Assembly (NCBI GenBank): GCA_037974335.1
Contig: CM075760.1
Span: 42,474,103 to 42,538,102, forward strand
Length of the DNA: 64,000 nt
From: Prionace glauca
Taxonomy: Eukaryota > Chordata > Chondrichthyes > Carcharhiniformes > Carcharhinidae
Reading direction: 5' to 3'
Both the position numbers and the translations under genes were made by a program. Under the pieces are notes generated by a model that was given only the letters and a program-made list of their open reading frames with translations, searched no databases and had not been told where the DNA came from. Positions 1 to 10,575 of the stretch are shown in pieces. The first letter of the stretch is position 1, and every line of letters starts with the position of its first letter.

Positions 1-4
1 TGAA

Positions 5-230
5 GTCCATGTAGGAAACATCCATTGTCCTACCCCATCCTACTAGAAGACATAGCCTCAAAAATAAGGAGATGCAGATTTAGGACTAAGTTGGGGAGGA
101 ACTTCTTCAATAGGGTTGTGAACTTAAAATCTGAGAATCACACGGAGCAGAGTGACAAGAAACAGAGGGAGCTAGGTACAAAGCACTGCTGCAGTGTGTC
201 AGGGTGATTGGGATAGGGGAAGAGTGGAGT
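5..230 (+). mobile_element. CR1-class LINE fragment (ORF2 C-terminus)
   Basis: The translation around 25-130 resembles the C-terminal tail of CR1 ORF2, with an RFRTKLGRNFF-like stretch followed by RVVNL. That segment follows the reverse transcriptase in the longer copies in this window (for example near 13800). It is only a fragment and is strongly diverged. It may run off the left edge of the window. Confidence 0.6.
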
Positions 231-384
231 GAATTCTGGTCTTTCTAAATGTATCAGCAGAATGTGTTGGTTTCAAATAAATGTCAATAAGGTATAAGGT
301 AACAGATTTTGGGGGAGGTTTCACCCATTCCACTTATATCAAATATATTTTGGGCCTATTTCAAGAAACTTGGAAACATTGAAG

Positions 385-440
385 ATAGGAGCAGGAGGAA
401 GCAATTTGGCCCTTCGAGCTAATCATATCTGATCATCCAA
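385..440 (-). mobile_element. CR1 3' end fragment
   Basis: A short stretch with AGGAGCAGGAGGAAGCAATT and a following GGCCCTTCGAGC block matches the 3' end of the CR1 copy at 27862, in minus orientation. It directly precedes the L2/Rex-like LINE remnant. Confidence 0.45.
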
Positions 441-444
441 CTCA

Positions 445-1325
445 CTAGAGAATCTGGTGAACTGGCGCGGTGACAATAATCTCTCCCTCAATGACAGCAA
501 AACGACCGAGATTGTATTCGAAGTCAGGAAGCATAGTAGAGAGCATGGCCCTTTCTAGTCAATGGAGATGAAGTAGAAATGGTCGGGAGATTCAGGTTTT
601 CAGTTGTCCAAATCACCAACAATCTGCCCTGGTTCCACCACCACAGCATCCCCCCCCCCGCCCCCCGCCTCGCCCCACCCCCACCCTGCCAACCCCTGGC
701 CCTTGTGTCGACAATATAGTTAAGTAAGATCAATTATTTTCACAGAAGATTGAGTAATTTTGGCATGTCAGCTTCGAATCTCACCAACTCCTACAGATGC
801 GCCATAAAAAGCATTCTTTCTGGTTGTACTCAGAGATTAATCCAGTCCAACAGTGGCATCTCCACATCAAAGATTGGGCATGGCTCCTGCTCTGCCCAAG
901 ACCGCAAGAAACTGCAAAAGGTCCTGACTGTAGCCCAACACATCACGCAAACCAGCCTCCCATCCATTGACTCTGTCGACACTTTTCGTTGCCTCGGCAA
1001 AGCAGCCAGCATAACTAACGGCCGCACGCACCCCAGACATTCTCTCTTCCAACTCCTTCCATCGAGAAAAAAAGTTACAGAAGTCTGAGATACGTACCAA
1101 CTGTCTCAAGAACAGCATTTTCCCTGCTGCCATTAGGCTTTTGAATGGACCTACCTTGCATTAAGTTGATCTTTCTCTACACCTTAGCTAAGGCTGTAAC
1201 AGTACATTCTGCACTCTATCATTTCCTTCCCTATGAACGGTATGTTTTATCTGTGTAGCGCACAGGAAAGAATACTTTTCACTGTATACTAATCCATATT
1301 ACAATAATCATTCAAATCAAATCAA
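445..1325 (+). mobile_element. L2/Rex-like LINE remnant (reverse transcriptase 3' part)
   Basis: The plus strand holds the same succession as 15755-17022: a DNNLSLN-type motif followed by an SKT-like motif, then a region rich in CILSGC, GSCSA and LPSI motifs, and a C-terminal SLFQLLPS block. These are features of the C-terminal half of L2/Rex-clade LINE reverse transcriptases. A C-rich run lies at 650-690. Reading frames are broken, so this is an old copy. Confidence 0.6.
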
Positions 1326-1327
1326 TT

Positions 1328-1522
1328 CGGACCTTCGACACCGCTCCGCCATTCTAAGTGTTCACAACTGAGTTCCATCTCATCCTAACTCCACTTCCCT
1401 GCCTTTTCCCCATACCCCTTTTTCCAGCTTTTGAATCAACCTAGTGAATCCGTTCTGCACCCCCTCCAGTATCAGTATATCCTTTCTCAAGTAAGGAGAC
1501 CAAAACTGTACACAGTAGTAGT
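1328..1522 (-). mobile_element. CR1 LINE fragment
   Basis: The plus strand reads like the complement of CR1 ORF2 C-terminal sequence: a CTGCACCCCCTCCAG-like block followed by AAGGAGACCAAAACTG and CACAGTA. The same order occurs at 20950-21030 and 28355-28420. It is diverged and short. Confidence 0.55.
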
Positions 1523-2049
1523 AATAGAATGATCATGTTCACTTGTTTCACTGTCAGTTGTTCAAAGCTGGAAACCCCACTGACTATAATTGCCCAGAAT
1601 ATTAAGCAAAAATATTGAGAAAGAAATGATATGTATCTTGAACAAAAAACCCTGTGTGTGCAAAAAGTGCAGCGACCAAAGGAGATTTGGAGAACTATTC
1701 CAAAGAGGAATAGATAGGAGGAATGGCGTCATTTGGCGCCCTGAGATTCTATGATTCTCGTTGCTTAGTGTCCCTGCCGCTCTACTTATTGTTAGACACC
1801 TGAACAATGAACAGGTGCAGGATGCTCAGACACTGTTATAGATTCAACCGTCACTATTTCCGCTCCAACAGCTCCGAGTGCAGCTGAGAGTCACCGCAAC
1901 TTCACTCAATATTGAGTCTGCCGTATCCCCGCCTACAACTTCCGTTTGCTACTCTCACTTTGACCCGATTGTGTGATTGGACAGATTGCTGTCGCTTCTC
2001 CATTCTAGAGGATTTCTCGCACTGCCGCGTTACAGACTCAGGAAGCATC
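1523..2049. other. V-gene upstream-like region, no gene seen
   Basis: No coding region is recognised. The stretch around 1905-2020 resembles 27580-27690 and, more weakly, 29500-29730, in keeping with duplicated V-gene 5' flanks. It leads into the orphan leader exon at 2050. Confidence 0.4.
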
Positions 2050-2095
2050 ATGCTGAACGATCTCACTCCGATTCTCATCTTTATCTCTCTTCCCA
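2050..2095 (+). pseudogene. Orphan V-gene leader exon (L-PART1)
   Basis: An ATG at 2050 opens a 46-nt reading segment coding 15 residues with a hydrophobic core (LTPILIFISLP), ending in a phase-1 splice donor CCCA/GTAAGT. Length, phase and hydrophobicity match the leader exons at 5896-5941 and 26053-26110. No V exon with Cys-Trp-Cys framework or RSS follows before the oppositely oriented V gene at 2831. The V exon therefore seems to have been lost or moved away, possibly by the inversion that put neighbouring V genes on the minus strand. The identification rests on length, donor and hydrophobicity only. Confidence 0.5.
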
Positions 2096-2357
2096 GTAAG
2101 TAGCTCTTGGGGCGAAGGGGAGCAAATGATATGGGGCAAAGCGGATCGCGTTATTGAATTGTGTGACCAACCATGTTCACAATGAATGACAGGACAGTCT
2201 CCAAAGGCCGAGTGGCCTCCTTCTGCTCTTACCTTCGGTGTGTTTATTCATTTCTTTCCTATAAAGACAGATGTTATTCCTGACCAATAATAGCGATCGG
2301 CTGACACTTATTTTTTTCTAACTTTTTATATTATTTTACTGTTATTTTATTTTTTAT

Positions 2358-2450
2358 TATACCCACTAATCCCTCTAACCTACGCATCCCTGGATACTAA
2401 GGGGGAATTTCTTAGTCTGACCAATCAACCTAACCCACACATCTTTGGAC
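2358..2450 (-). repeat. Elasmobranch SINE fragment
   Basis: The complement of the SINE body seen at 38083-38393 is present: CCACTAATCCCTC, an AAGGGGGAATTT block and AACCTAACCCACACATCTTT. It is truncated on both sides. Confidence 0.55.
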
Positions 2451-2791
2451 ATCTTTAGTTAATAAGCTCCGTGTGTTTCATCCTGCCAAAAACATCACAG
2501 CACAATCTCTGGTTTTGTCTTCTTCTGTTTGCATTTTTTCCCAATTTTTATGCTTTATAAAGAAATAAACCACTGCGCCTTTTCACTTTGGATTTCGCTC
2601 ATTCTGATTTCCATGCAAACTCTTCCATTTTCTTCGAGTACATTTCCAACTCTCTTCATTTTAACCTTTTTACATTTTTCTGATTTAGTAAATGTTTTAC
2701 TCTCATTCCCCTTCACCATTGGAATTCAATATCGCGCTTCTTAAAACACTGATGTTCCAGGCACGGCGGAGCGGGTTTTAGAGACTGTGCA

Positions 2792-2830
2792 GGTTTTTGT
2801 CAGGGACCTCCCTGTGTTTAATACACTGTG
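2792..2830 (-). promoter_or_regulatory. V-gene RSS, 23-bp spacer
   Basis: On the minus strand a consensus heptamer CACAGTG (2824-2830) is followed by a 23-bp spacer and the consensus nonamer ACAAAAACC (2792-2800). It abuts the 3' end of the V gene at 2831-3163. Both motifs are perfect, so the segment looks fully recombination-competent. Confidence 0.92.
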
Positions 2831-3163
2831 CCTCACGGCGCAGAGATAGGTCGCAGTGTCTGAAACCTGTACGTCTCTCACAGTCAGGATGCTGAGTTTG
2901 TTGCCTTCAGCGATTGAGGCAGTGATTCTCCCGGGTTGATCTGTTCCCCGAGTGGCCATCACCAGATGCTGGGGTGACTGATTCGGGAGCTGTCTGTACC
3001 AGCGCAGGATGTTAAAATCAGTGGGGATGGTGCAGTTCATGGATAGGTTTCGCGCTTCACTGACAACCATCCGCGGAGGGAACTGCATCACTTCAACTTC
3101 TCCGGTAACCCCCGTACAGATCAGAGTTAAAAATAGGAGAAAGTCGAAGCAAATCCAGAACAT
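2831..3163 (-). CDS. TCR alpha/delta-type V gene with intronless leader
   Basis: This germline V segment encodes a T-cell-receptor variable domain of the alpha/delta class. The ATG at 3163 starts a hydrophobic signal peptide (FDFLLFLTLICTGVTG). It runs without any intron into the V domain: EVEVMQFPP at the mature start, LSMNC with the first Cys, LRWYRQ with the core Trp, and DTATYLCAVR with the second Cys. Most V genes, including 5517-5941 and 26053-26549 here, split the leader with an intron; this one does not. It shares that arrangement and clear sequence similarity with 22930-23262 on the opposite strand. The frame is open and the RSS is perfect, so it should be functional. Upstream on the minus strand (plus 3308-3315) lies TGACATCA, a CRE-like element known from TCR V promoters. 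Assignment to alpha versus delta is inference, since no J or C is in the window. Confidence 0.9.
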
Positions 3164-4080
3164 TCTCAATTATCGCGCAAAACCTGAAGATGAGAATTAA
3201 CCGGGAGCCAAATGCTTTCTTCGGGTTCAGTTCAGTGCCGTGTTTATGTTGAACTGACAACAGCAGGCGGGTTCTCCTTTAACCACCCACACTGAGCTCT
3301 TGAGTCTGACATCAGCCCACACAACCTCTGAGCACACACCTGACCCGCTCATCTTATATATTTCTCACGCCTCACACTGCTCCCTGCTGGTGTATGCTGG
3401 TAAATGCAGGGTGTAATTCTTCACTTGGACCTCCACAAGTTGCGTTTCACCAAATAACTACAAATGAGAACAGCTGTTCCCTTCTTCCGGTTATAGGTCT
3501 TTTATTGCTGGAGAGCTTGCAATCCTCCTTTATTCTACTTTCCAACGATTGCAATGCATTTACCTCTCTCATTCTTGCTAAAGTTTTATTCCACTGTGGC
3601 CAGTTGCGGTGTGCCAAGAAGGTCCCGATGTTAGTCCTAAAATAACGTTCCATAATTTCAAATTGTTTAACACGAACTGATCTATTTATCGAGTATTTGT
3701 AACATAACAACAGTACTGGCAACATTGAAAACATACAGAATATCTTTAAAATATTAATAACTTTGATATCAGTGTTAAAATGATGTTTCTGCTTCCGCAT
3801 TTGTTTCTTCAATCAAATATTCCTCAATAAAGAAATGCGCCCCAATAATGAACTTAATCCTTCTGGCCTCTCCTGTTGGCAAAATCACTACAATATACAA
3901 CATTAAAACCTGTTCCATTCTGGACCCAATTCCAACAACTCCGTTATCTACAGCAATGACCTCTTGTCCTAGGCTGTTCTAGAAAGGGGAACATTTGGTT
4001 AACATTGACTTTACCAATCCAGTTGAGTATTTAAATGCCTCAATCACCTCCCCCCCCCCGCCTTCATTCTTCTGTATCCC
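3164..4080. other. Intergenic, no gene recognised
   Basis: The first 200 bases are the 5' flank of the minus-strand V gene. The remainder is AT-rich with no coding or repeat signature that I can name, apart from a short C-run near 4050. Confidence 0.4.
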
Positions 4081-4089
4081 AGCGGGTAT

Positions 4090-4640
4090 GAGCCCAAGTT
4101 ACTAAACCGCTCCTCATATGACAGCCCATTCAAGATGCTGATGAGAACACATCTGGAATACCGTAACCAGTTTTGGGAGATATATTATTTTATATTAAGG
4201 AGATATATTATTTAATTGGAGGTAACTCGGAGAAGGTTAACGAGGAAGATCCCCATTATGGAAGGATTGTCTTATGAGAAAAGGATAAAGAGGCTGGCCC
4301 TCTACCCATTGGCATTTAGAAGAATGAGAGGTGATTTAATTGAAATATATAGGAGTATTGAGGGGCTTGACAAGCTAAATGCTGAGAAGATGTTTCCCCT
4401 AATGGAAGAGTCTAAAACCAGAGGACAAAGTCTCAGACTAAATGGGCGCCAATTGAAAACTGAGATGGGGAACAATTTCTTCATTCGGAGGGCTGTTAAT
4501 CTTTGGAACTGATTGCTACAGAGAGCTGTGGGGGTAAAGTCATTGTTTATATTTAAGGCTGAGATAAATAGATTTTTGATCAGTAAGTGAATCAAGAGTT
4601 ATGGGGAAAGGGCAGTAAAGTTTACGTGAGGAATGTTGGA
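4090..4640 (+). mobile_element. CR1 LINE fragment (ORF2 C-terminus)
   Basis: The plus strand codes a recognisable CR1 C-terminal tail: GLSYEKRIKRLALYPL, FRRMRGDLIEIYRS, SKTRGQSLRL and NNFFIRRAVNLWN. The longer copies at 13620-13950 and 20585-20960 have the matching series. The frame is interrupted and the upstream reverse transcriptase is missing. Confidence 0.8.
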
Positions 4641-5055
4641 ACATCCATGATTCCATTGAATGGCAGAGCAGGCTCCAGAGGCCTTACCCTGGCCCTTTGT
4701 CATTTGGTCTTATAGTTACAGCCTGGTTATTTTATGCCGAAAACACGGGGCTGTCAATTCTGTTAGAAAACACTCAGTCAAAAGGAAAATAAATATTGAT
4801 GTAACTAAAGAGTGTAATCGGTACTTTGTGAAATGTATTAATTTTCGACAAACCATGTCTCAATCAACAACACGTTTTAATCATATAGACACTATGCACC
4901 GGCTGTGATAAATGGGACACAGAGAGTAGAGAATGAGAATGTGTTGCTCATTAATTCAGATAGACAGGAAAAATTTTGAAAATACAAAACGTGAGTGAGG
5001 GCATAATAACTTGATTTGCGAAATTATTTGCAGTATAAATGTGCCCCATGCAGCC
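4641..5055. other. Intergenic, nothing recognised
   Basis: AT-rich sequence between a LINE and a SINE. No coding, RNA or RSS signal was seen. Confidence 0.4.
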
Positions 5056-5312
5056 TGTGTGGGTTTCGTCCGGGTGCTCCAGTTTCCTCCCACAGTCCAA
5101 AGATGTGCGGGTTAGGTTCATTGGCTATGCTAAAATTTCCCCTTAGTATCCAGGGATGCGAAATTTAGAGGGATTACTGGGTATAAAATGTAGGGGGATA
5201 TGGGGATAGGGCCTGGGTGGGGTTGTGATCGGTGCAGACTCGATGGGCCGAAGGGCCTCTTTCCGCACTGTAGGCTTCCATGATTCTCTGATTCTATGAT
5301 AAATGACAGTTA
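5056..5312 (+). repeat. Elasmobranch tRNA-derived-type SINE, 3' part
   Basis: The body reads CCAGTTTCCTCCCACAGTCC, AAGATGTGCGGGTTAGG, GATAGGGCCTGGGTGGG and ends in a GATTCTATG-like tail. The tail resembles that of the CR1 LINEs in the window, as expected for a SINE mobilised by a CR1-type partner. Named HE1-like from memory; the tRNA-like head is missing here. Confidence 0.75.
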
Positions 5313-5476
5313 TAACTATCTAAAACAACTCCTCTGTTGGTGTTCACTTGTTCATGTTGAGCGTTGCGTTGTGTTTTTTTGGTAACGACCCTGAACTCTC
5401 ACAGGCTAAATAATAGCTTGTATTTATCAGTGCGGACGCGCCCTCTGCTGATCAATGACTGGAACTTCCAGTCTGG

Positions 5477-5516
5477 GGTTTTTGTCCGGGGTTCGCTGTA
5501 TCTCTGCACCACTGTG
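5477..5516 (-). promoter_or_regulatory. V-gene RSS, 24-bp spacer
   Basis: On the minus strand heptamer CACAGTG (5510-5516) and nonamer ACAAAAACC (5477-5485) are both consensus. The spacer between them is 24 bp by direct count, one longer than canonical. The related pseudogene at 19052 has the same spacing. Confidence 0.88.
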
Positions 5517-5941
5517 GGCTCCAATGGCACAGAAATACACGGCGCTGTCAGAGAGAAGAGTTCCGGCGATGTTTAAAAGGACCGTTTTGTTTCCTTTGTG
5601 CAAAACAACAGAAAATCTATCCGGAGAATTTTCAGACGTGCCTCCCGTGCCATATACCGTCAATAAATGTTTCGGAGCTTCCCCGGGAGACTGAATGTAC
5701 CAGAAGGGAGTCACAGCACCAGCTATCGAGTAACTACAGTGCAGTGTTGTGCTCTGTCGATCCTGAACCGTTAATTCAGGGGGATCTTGGGACACTTCAT
5801 CTTTGCCACTGGTTCCTGCAACAAATTGCAGAATCCATTAAATATCTGGTGGAGAACGTTGGGAACAGACAGTGACTATTTAAACACAAACTCACCGGAC
5901 ATCAAAACCAACAGTATTAGTAAAGAACATTGGGAGAACAT
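5517..5941 (-). CDS. TCR alpha/delta-type V gene, two exons
   Basis: The leader exon is 5896-5941 (ATG at 5941, 46 nt, hydrophobic LLILLVLMS, phase-1 donor GTGAGT). An 80-bp intron follows and the V exon is 5815-5517, with the acceptor TTGCAG. The V domain begins around EVSQDPPELTVQD. It has the first Cys in TTLHCSYS, the core Trp in FWYIQSPG, and the second Cys in SAVYFCAIGA. It encodes the variable part of a TCR chain that is displayed on T cells after joining to D/J. All splice and framework features are intact, so it should be functional. It is closest within the window to the pseudogene at 19052-19356, sharing the PPELT-QxRQST motif. Alpha versus delta use is not determined. Confidence 0.9.
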
Positions 5942-7075
5942 GCTTCCTGCTTACGTATTCCACAAAATCAGCAAAATTGTAAAATGATTTCAACTCTTGT
6001 ACTCTGATGTGAAGAAGTAATTTTATATTATGAGCAGTCCTCATTTATTGGGAGCCTAAGAGGCGTTACCCAATGACAGGATTGGCTTGTTGCACAGTGT
6101 TGTCAAGGACTGGCCACCGAATAACATTGGTTGTAGCCCAATGACTTTGACTGACTGTTTCTCTCTTTGCTCCTGCCTGTCTTTCTCTGCGCCTCCGGAT
6201 CTCTGTTCGCCTCAATGTCCATCCTGCACTCTCAATATTTTGTCCACTAGTGTCTGTCCCCTCTCTCCCTCAACCGCTTTCCAGGGAAGTGTAGAATGAA
6301 AACCATGCAATTTCTCCCGGTCTCCCATTTCAATAAATTCTCCAAGCCCCATTAGGGGACAGCTGATAGACAAAATATCATAACGACAAGTCTGAGAAAA
6401 GTTTAAAATTGAAGCAGGTACACTGAAATCCGGCAGCCTGTCAGGTAAATGTGAGTTAGTAGTGAAATTTACATCTTTTCGATGTGTGGAGAGAGCTTTA
6501 TTAAGAGTTCGAATCTTATCAGTATTGCTATGGTTTCAAATTTTGTAACACTTGCATACTTTTACAGGAAGGCCTGGGACATTCAAAACAGGTATAGCAA
6601 TTAATTGATGAGGATTCAAACTGACGGTCGTATTAGTTCCGTACTTGGGTCCACCTGAATTTAAGTATATTATAATAAGAATAAGGAATAGAGAGAAGTA
6701 CAGCAGCATAATCCTGCAATAAGATCCTTCAGTAATCTGAGAATTCACTGATCTCCCAAGAAGAGGCCATTTACCTTACATCACCACCAGAGGGAACGCC
6801 CTCACCGTGTTTTTGTGTTCACTATATCAGGAACGGGTCCCATAACATATGGAAATGTTAGAGAGACATAATCCAACAGAACAGAATGAACTCCTGGATT
6901 ACACGGAGAAATGATACAGAGCAGTAGTGCAGGAGAAAACTGATTTAACTGTTAGATTATAAGGTGAAATATTACAGAGCAGAAATCTAGGCAAACTGGA
7001 TTAATTCTTGGATTACACACGATGTGTCCAGAATAGTAATCCAGGAGAACTGGATTAATTGTTACAATACATTGC
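5942..7075. other. Intergenic, nothing recognised
   Basis: No V, RNA or named repeat could be recognised apart from the 5' flank of the minus-strand V gene at the left edge. Short open frames near 6090-6300 and 6540-6750 lack any family signature. Confidence 0.4.
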
Positions 7076-7079
7076 AATA

Positions 7080-7620
7080 TCTTACTGGACAAATAGAGAT
7101 GCTAAATTTGCTGACAACACAAAGATAGGTAGGAAAATAAGTGGTGAAGTAGATGTAAGGAGACGATAAAGGGAAATAAATTGCTCATAACATCTAAATG
7201 GTGTGGGATCACAACATTCTGAGGTACAGAGGGATTGGGCTGTCCTAGGGCACAAATTGAAAGGAGCTAATGTACAGGTACTGTAATTAAGCAGAAATGT
7301 CAGCAAATGTTATCATTTACGCCGAAGTAGTCCATTGTATAATATGAAGAGTGTGTTTTCGTTGTACAGGGCATTGGTGAGACCACACCTGGGGTATTAT
7401 GTGTAATACTTAACTGCTTATCGAAAGAAAGATCGTAATGCGTCAGAAAAAGTTTAGAATAGGGTTGCTACTGGGTACGTCTATCTGTATAAGCGGAAAA
7501 AATTGTGATTTTTGGTTTATATCCATATGAGTTTCGAAAATTCAGAGATAACATAATTGAAACCTTTAAAACCCTAAGGGGCATTAACGGTGTGGATGTG
7601 GAGCGAATTGTTCCTCGTGT
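7080..7620 (+). mobile_element. CR1 LINE fragment (reverse transcriptase to C-terminus)
   Basis: The translation shows decayed KFADNTKIG, then a LVRPHLGY-like block and a YPYEFRKFRDNIIETFKTL stretch. These correspond to the catalytic-domain end and C-terminal region of CR1 ORF2. The copy is interrupted by frameshifts and ends close to the V gene at 7935. Confidence 0.65.
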
Positions 7621-7934
7621 TCGTGTTGTAGCTGCACTGGATATTTCTGGGTCCTTATATTTCTCAGCGTGTATGTATCTGGGCTCTTGGCTCTCCATCT
7701 GTTCGAATGCGGTTGTCCACGGGAGGGCGCTCGCTGATCGCTTATCAAACACCAGAGTGGCCTTCTTCAGAGAGCGACTATTTGCAGATATAAAAATTGG
7801 CGGGGGAAATAAATCCCAGCCAGTCGCATTACACCTTGCTGATTCTTTCAATTTCTCACATTCCAGGTCTGGTACAGAGATCATCGTTTCTATTCCTGGA
7901 GCTCAGACTGGAACGTGGAGGGTGGGGGGTGAAA

Positions 7935-8389
7935 ATGTTCCAAATTCTGTTTTTTGCACTGATCACAGGTCAGTGATGTTGATACAGATTGAAAAGTATA
8001 TTGCAAACCTTGTGTAATTTCCCTTTCCCAACTCTGTGTGACTATTGTCTTCCTCTGACTCTTAACTCACTACGCGTCAGCTGTTTCTTTTCAGAGATGA
8101 GGAATGGAGACTCAATGTCTCACTCAGGATCAGAGGGTGAAAATTCAGCAATACCCTGCAGTTACTCTGTGCCGAGTTCAGCTGTACAACACGGCCCGTT
8201 CTGGGATCGCCAGTATCCGCATCAAGCTTCTCAACATCTGCTCAAAGCCGATAGTTACAGGTTTACCGATACGGATCCCGGCTTTGGACACTTCAGCGGG
8301 AATCTCAACCAGAGACAAAGCTCTTTTCACTTGTCCATGAAAGATTTGAAGATGATAAACAGCACCGTGTATGACTGTGCACTGAGACC
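7935..8389 (+). CDS. TCR V gene, two exons, with atypical framework residues
   Basis: The leader exon is 7935-7968 (34 nt, FQILFFALIT, phase-1 donor GTCAGT). The intron is 126 bp with the acceptor TTTTCAG, and the V exon is 8095-8389. The open frame has first Cys in SAIPCSYS, core Trp in GPFWDRQYP, and second Cys in STVYDCALRP. In this class the Trp is normally followed by Tyr and the second Cys preceded by Tyr-Tyr, so both Asp residues are unusual. Splice sites, frame and RSS are intact. It may therefore be functional with an altered framework or a recently decaying gene. The CALRP end is shared with the V gene at 30229, suggesting the same subgroup or class. Confidence 0.75.
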
Positions 8390-8428
8390 CACAATGAATG
8401 AGGCTCCCATGGGCCCCATGCAAAAACT
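8390..8428 (+). promoter_or_regulatory. V-gene RSS, 23-bp spacer, weakened
   Basis: Heptamer CACAATG (8390-8396), 23-bp spacer, nonamer GCAAAAACT (8420-8428). The heptamer has one mismatch and the nonamer two against the consensus used elsewhere in the window. Expected to recombine less efficiently. Confidence 0.8.
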
Positions 8429-8815
8429 GCCGCAGTTCCATAATCGAGGCTTCGGGATCAGGAAAAATGAGTCGGATATATGAAAATGTACAGAACATGA
8501 AGGAGACAACACAGCCCTCTGCTGGACGATACACTCCCGCTGAATTCAGCCATTATCAATGATGTGAAATGTCACATTTGCCGTCGTATTATTCCAGGAT
8601 CAAACCCAATCCTTCCCCAATCCCATCCGCACAAATCTGCAGATTACCCTGGGTGACTAACTTCCTTAATCTGTACTTAGAAAAATCTTAGCTGCCTATC
8701 TGTGAGCCAACGCACTTTAAAAGTGATCTATTATCAAATGCAGCTTCAGGATTGTCCCATTTTAAAGTCCGTGGAGTAGAAATAATGACTGATTGAAATC
8801 AGGGTGTTACTATTT
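8429..8815. other. Intergenic, nothing recognised
   Basis: No gene, RSS or repeat recognised between the V gene RSS and the next LINE fragment. Confidence 0.35.
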
Positions 8816-8819
8816 GAAA

Positions 8820-9080
8820 ATGATATTCTTGCTATGGAGGGGTTAGAGAAGATTTACGATGTTGATTCCTGGGATGGCAGGTCTGTCATATGAGGACAGA
8901 ATAAATCCATTAGGATTATGTTCACTGAAGTTTCAAAGAGTGAGAGGGGATCTCACAGAAACTTATCAAATTCTGACAGGGTTAGACAGGGTACATTTCG
9001 AAGAATGTTCCCAATGGTAGGGGAGTCCAGAACCAGAGGTCATCTTTTGAAGATAAGGGGTAAACAGAGGTGAAGGTACA
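8820..9080 (+). mobile_element. CR1 LINE fragment
   Basis: The plus strand has ATGGCAGGTCTGTCATATGA, GAGAGGGGATCTCACAGAAA, a GACAGGGTTAGACAGG block and GAACCAGAGGTCAT. This is the CR1 ORF2 C-terminal series. It abuts a zinc-finger relic on the opposite strand. Confidence 0.7.
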
Positions 9081-9085
9081 TTTCT

Positions 9086-9514
9086 TCACACAGAACTTTT
9101 GCAGCACTTCCCATAGTCCATGCGTTTAAAAGGTGTCTCTGCAGTGTGAACTAGTTGGTATCTGAACAGATGTGATGAATTAGTGAATCCTTTCCCACAT
9201 TCAGTGCAAATGAATGGCCTCTCCCCACTGTGAACAAGCTGGTGTCTCAGCAGTTTGGTTGAATTCGTGAAGCTCTTCCCAAACTCAGTGCAGGTAAATG
9301 GCCTCTCCCCAGTGTGAACGAGCTGGTGTCTCAGCAGTTTGGTTGAATTTGCAAAGCTCTTCCCACATTTGGTGCAGGTTAATGGCCTCTCCCCATTGTG
9401 AATGCATCGATGAGTTTGCAGCATAACTGAGTAACTGAATCTCTTTCCACGCTGCTTACATTTCCACAGTTTCTCCTTGGTGTGGGTGTCCTTGTGTCTC
9501 TCCAAGTTCTGCAA
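9086..9514 (-). pseudogene. C2H2 zinc-finger gene relic (about five fingers)
   Basis: On the minus strand an open frame codes a run of C2H2 fingers with TGERP-type linkers. Finger 2 (CTKCGKSFANSTKLLRHQ) is complete. Finger 1 has Arg in place of its second Cys, finger 3 has Phe in place of its second Cys, and finger 4 has Tyr in place of its first His. The terminal finger has lost its ligands. Fingers 2 and 3 are nearly identical in the STKLLRHQLVH part, suggesting internal duplication. No KRAB or other effector domain is visible. Intact C2H2 proteins bind DNA in the nucleus, but with most zinc ligands missing this fragment is best called a pseudogene. CR1 fragments flank it on both sides. Confidence 0.7.
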
Positions 9515-9559
9515 TCAGATGAAACCTCATCCACACACACTAATCCCATTTTTGAGTAA

Positions 9560-10200
9560 TTGGTTAATAATCTTGAATGCTATGGTGTTTCACATGCTTT
9601 TCTAAATGCTTCTTATATAATGTGAGGATTCCTGCCTCTTTCAAGACAGTGAGTTCCAGATTCCCACCACCCTCTGAGTGAAAGTTGTTTCTTTCATTCC
9701 ACTCTAAATCTCCTACCCCTTCACTTAAATCTATCCCCCTGGTTATTGACCCTTCTACTAAGGGAAAAGTTCCTTCCAATTCACCTGATCTATGTTCCTG
9801 ATAATCTTGTACACCTCAGTCAGGACACCTCTTAGCCTTCTCTGCTCCAAGGAAAGCAACCCCCGCCTAACCAGCCTCTCTTCATAGTTGAAATGGTCCA
9901 GCCCAGGCAACATCCTGGTGAATCTCGTCTGCACTCTCTCTGGTGCAATCACATCCTTCCTATAGTGTTCAAAACAGAACAGCGCACAGGACCTGAGTTG
10001 TGGCCTAACAAGTGTTTTAAACAGAGCTATCATAACCACCTTATCTCCCTATCCTACTGGCTTCAGTGATAATTGGGAATGCTCCGCAATATCCCTCTGG
10101 TCTCTGTATTCCCTAGCCTTGTCCTCCTTCCAAAATTCATCACTTCATACTTTTCAGGGTTAAATTCCATTTGCCACTGTTCCACTGATTCAGGGACTAT
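9560..10200 (-). mobile_element. CR1 LINE fragment
   Basis: The minus-strand translation contains LVRPQLRSCALF, YRKDVIAPERVQTRFTRMLP, NYEERLVRRGLLSLEQRRLR and GVLTEVYKIIRN. This is the CR1 ORF2 C-terminal region. The catalytic domain is missing. It lies head-to-tail with other CR1 pieces. Confidence 0.8.
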
Positions 10201-10204
10201 TTCT

Positions 10205-10460
10205 TCGGGTGGATGTAGCTGTCACTCGGGGGCATAGCTATAAGGTTCATATAGGAGGGATGTCCGAGGTATGTTCTTTACTCAGAAAGTGGTTGGGGTG
10301 TGGAATGGACTCACTGCTGTGATGGTGGTTTCGAACACTTTAGGAACTTTCAAGCGATTATTGAATAGGCACATGGAGCACATCAGAATGATAGGGAGTG
10401 GGATAGCTTGAACTTGATCTTGATCTTGGTTTCGGACAAAGCTCAGCACAACATCGTGTG
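10205..10460 (+). mobile_element. CR1-type LINE 3' end fragment
   Basis: The plus strand carries a GTCACTCGGGGGCATAGC block, GTGGTTGGGGTGTGGAATGG, GAACTTTCAAGCGATTATTG and GCTCAGCACAACATCGTG. This is the C-terminal/3' UTR order of a LINE 3' end related to that of the CR1 copy at 13790-14050. Confidence 0.65.
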
Positions 10461-10494
10461 ACGAATGACCTGCAGTGTGTTGGACTGTTCTATG

Positions 10495-10575
10495 TTCGAT
10501 GTTTTTTGGGAGTCAGGAGGGGAGTTACTCCTGCAGGATTCCCAGCCTCTGCCCTGCTCTTTTAGCCGCTGAACA
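10495..10575 (-). mobile_element. I/Nimb-like LINE fragment
   Basis: A short stretch with GGGAGTCAGGAGGGGAG and GCAGGATTCCCAGCCTCTG matches the 3' portion of the longer fragment at 50295-50930, read on the minus strand. Family naming is from memory and tentative. Confidence 0.45.
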
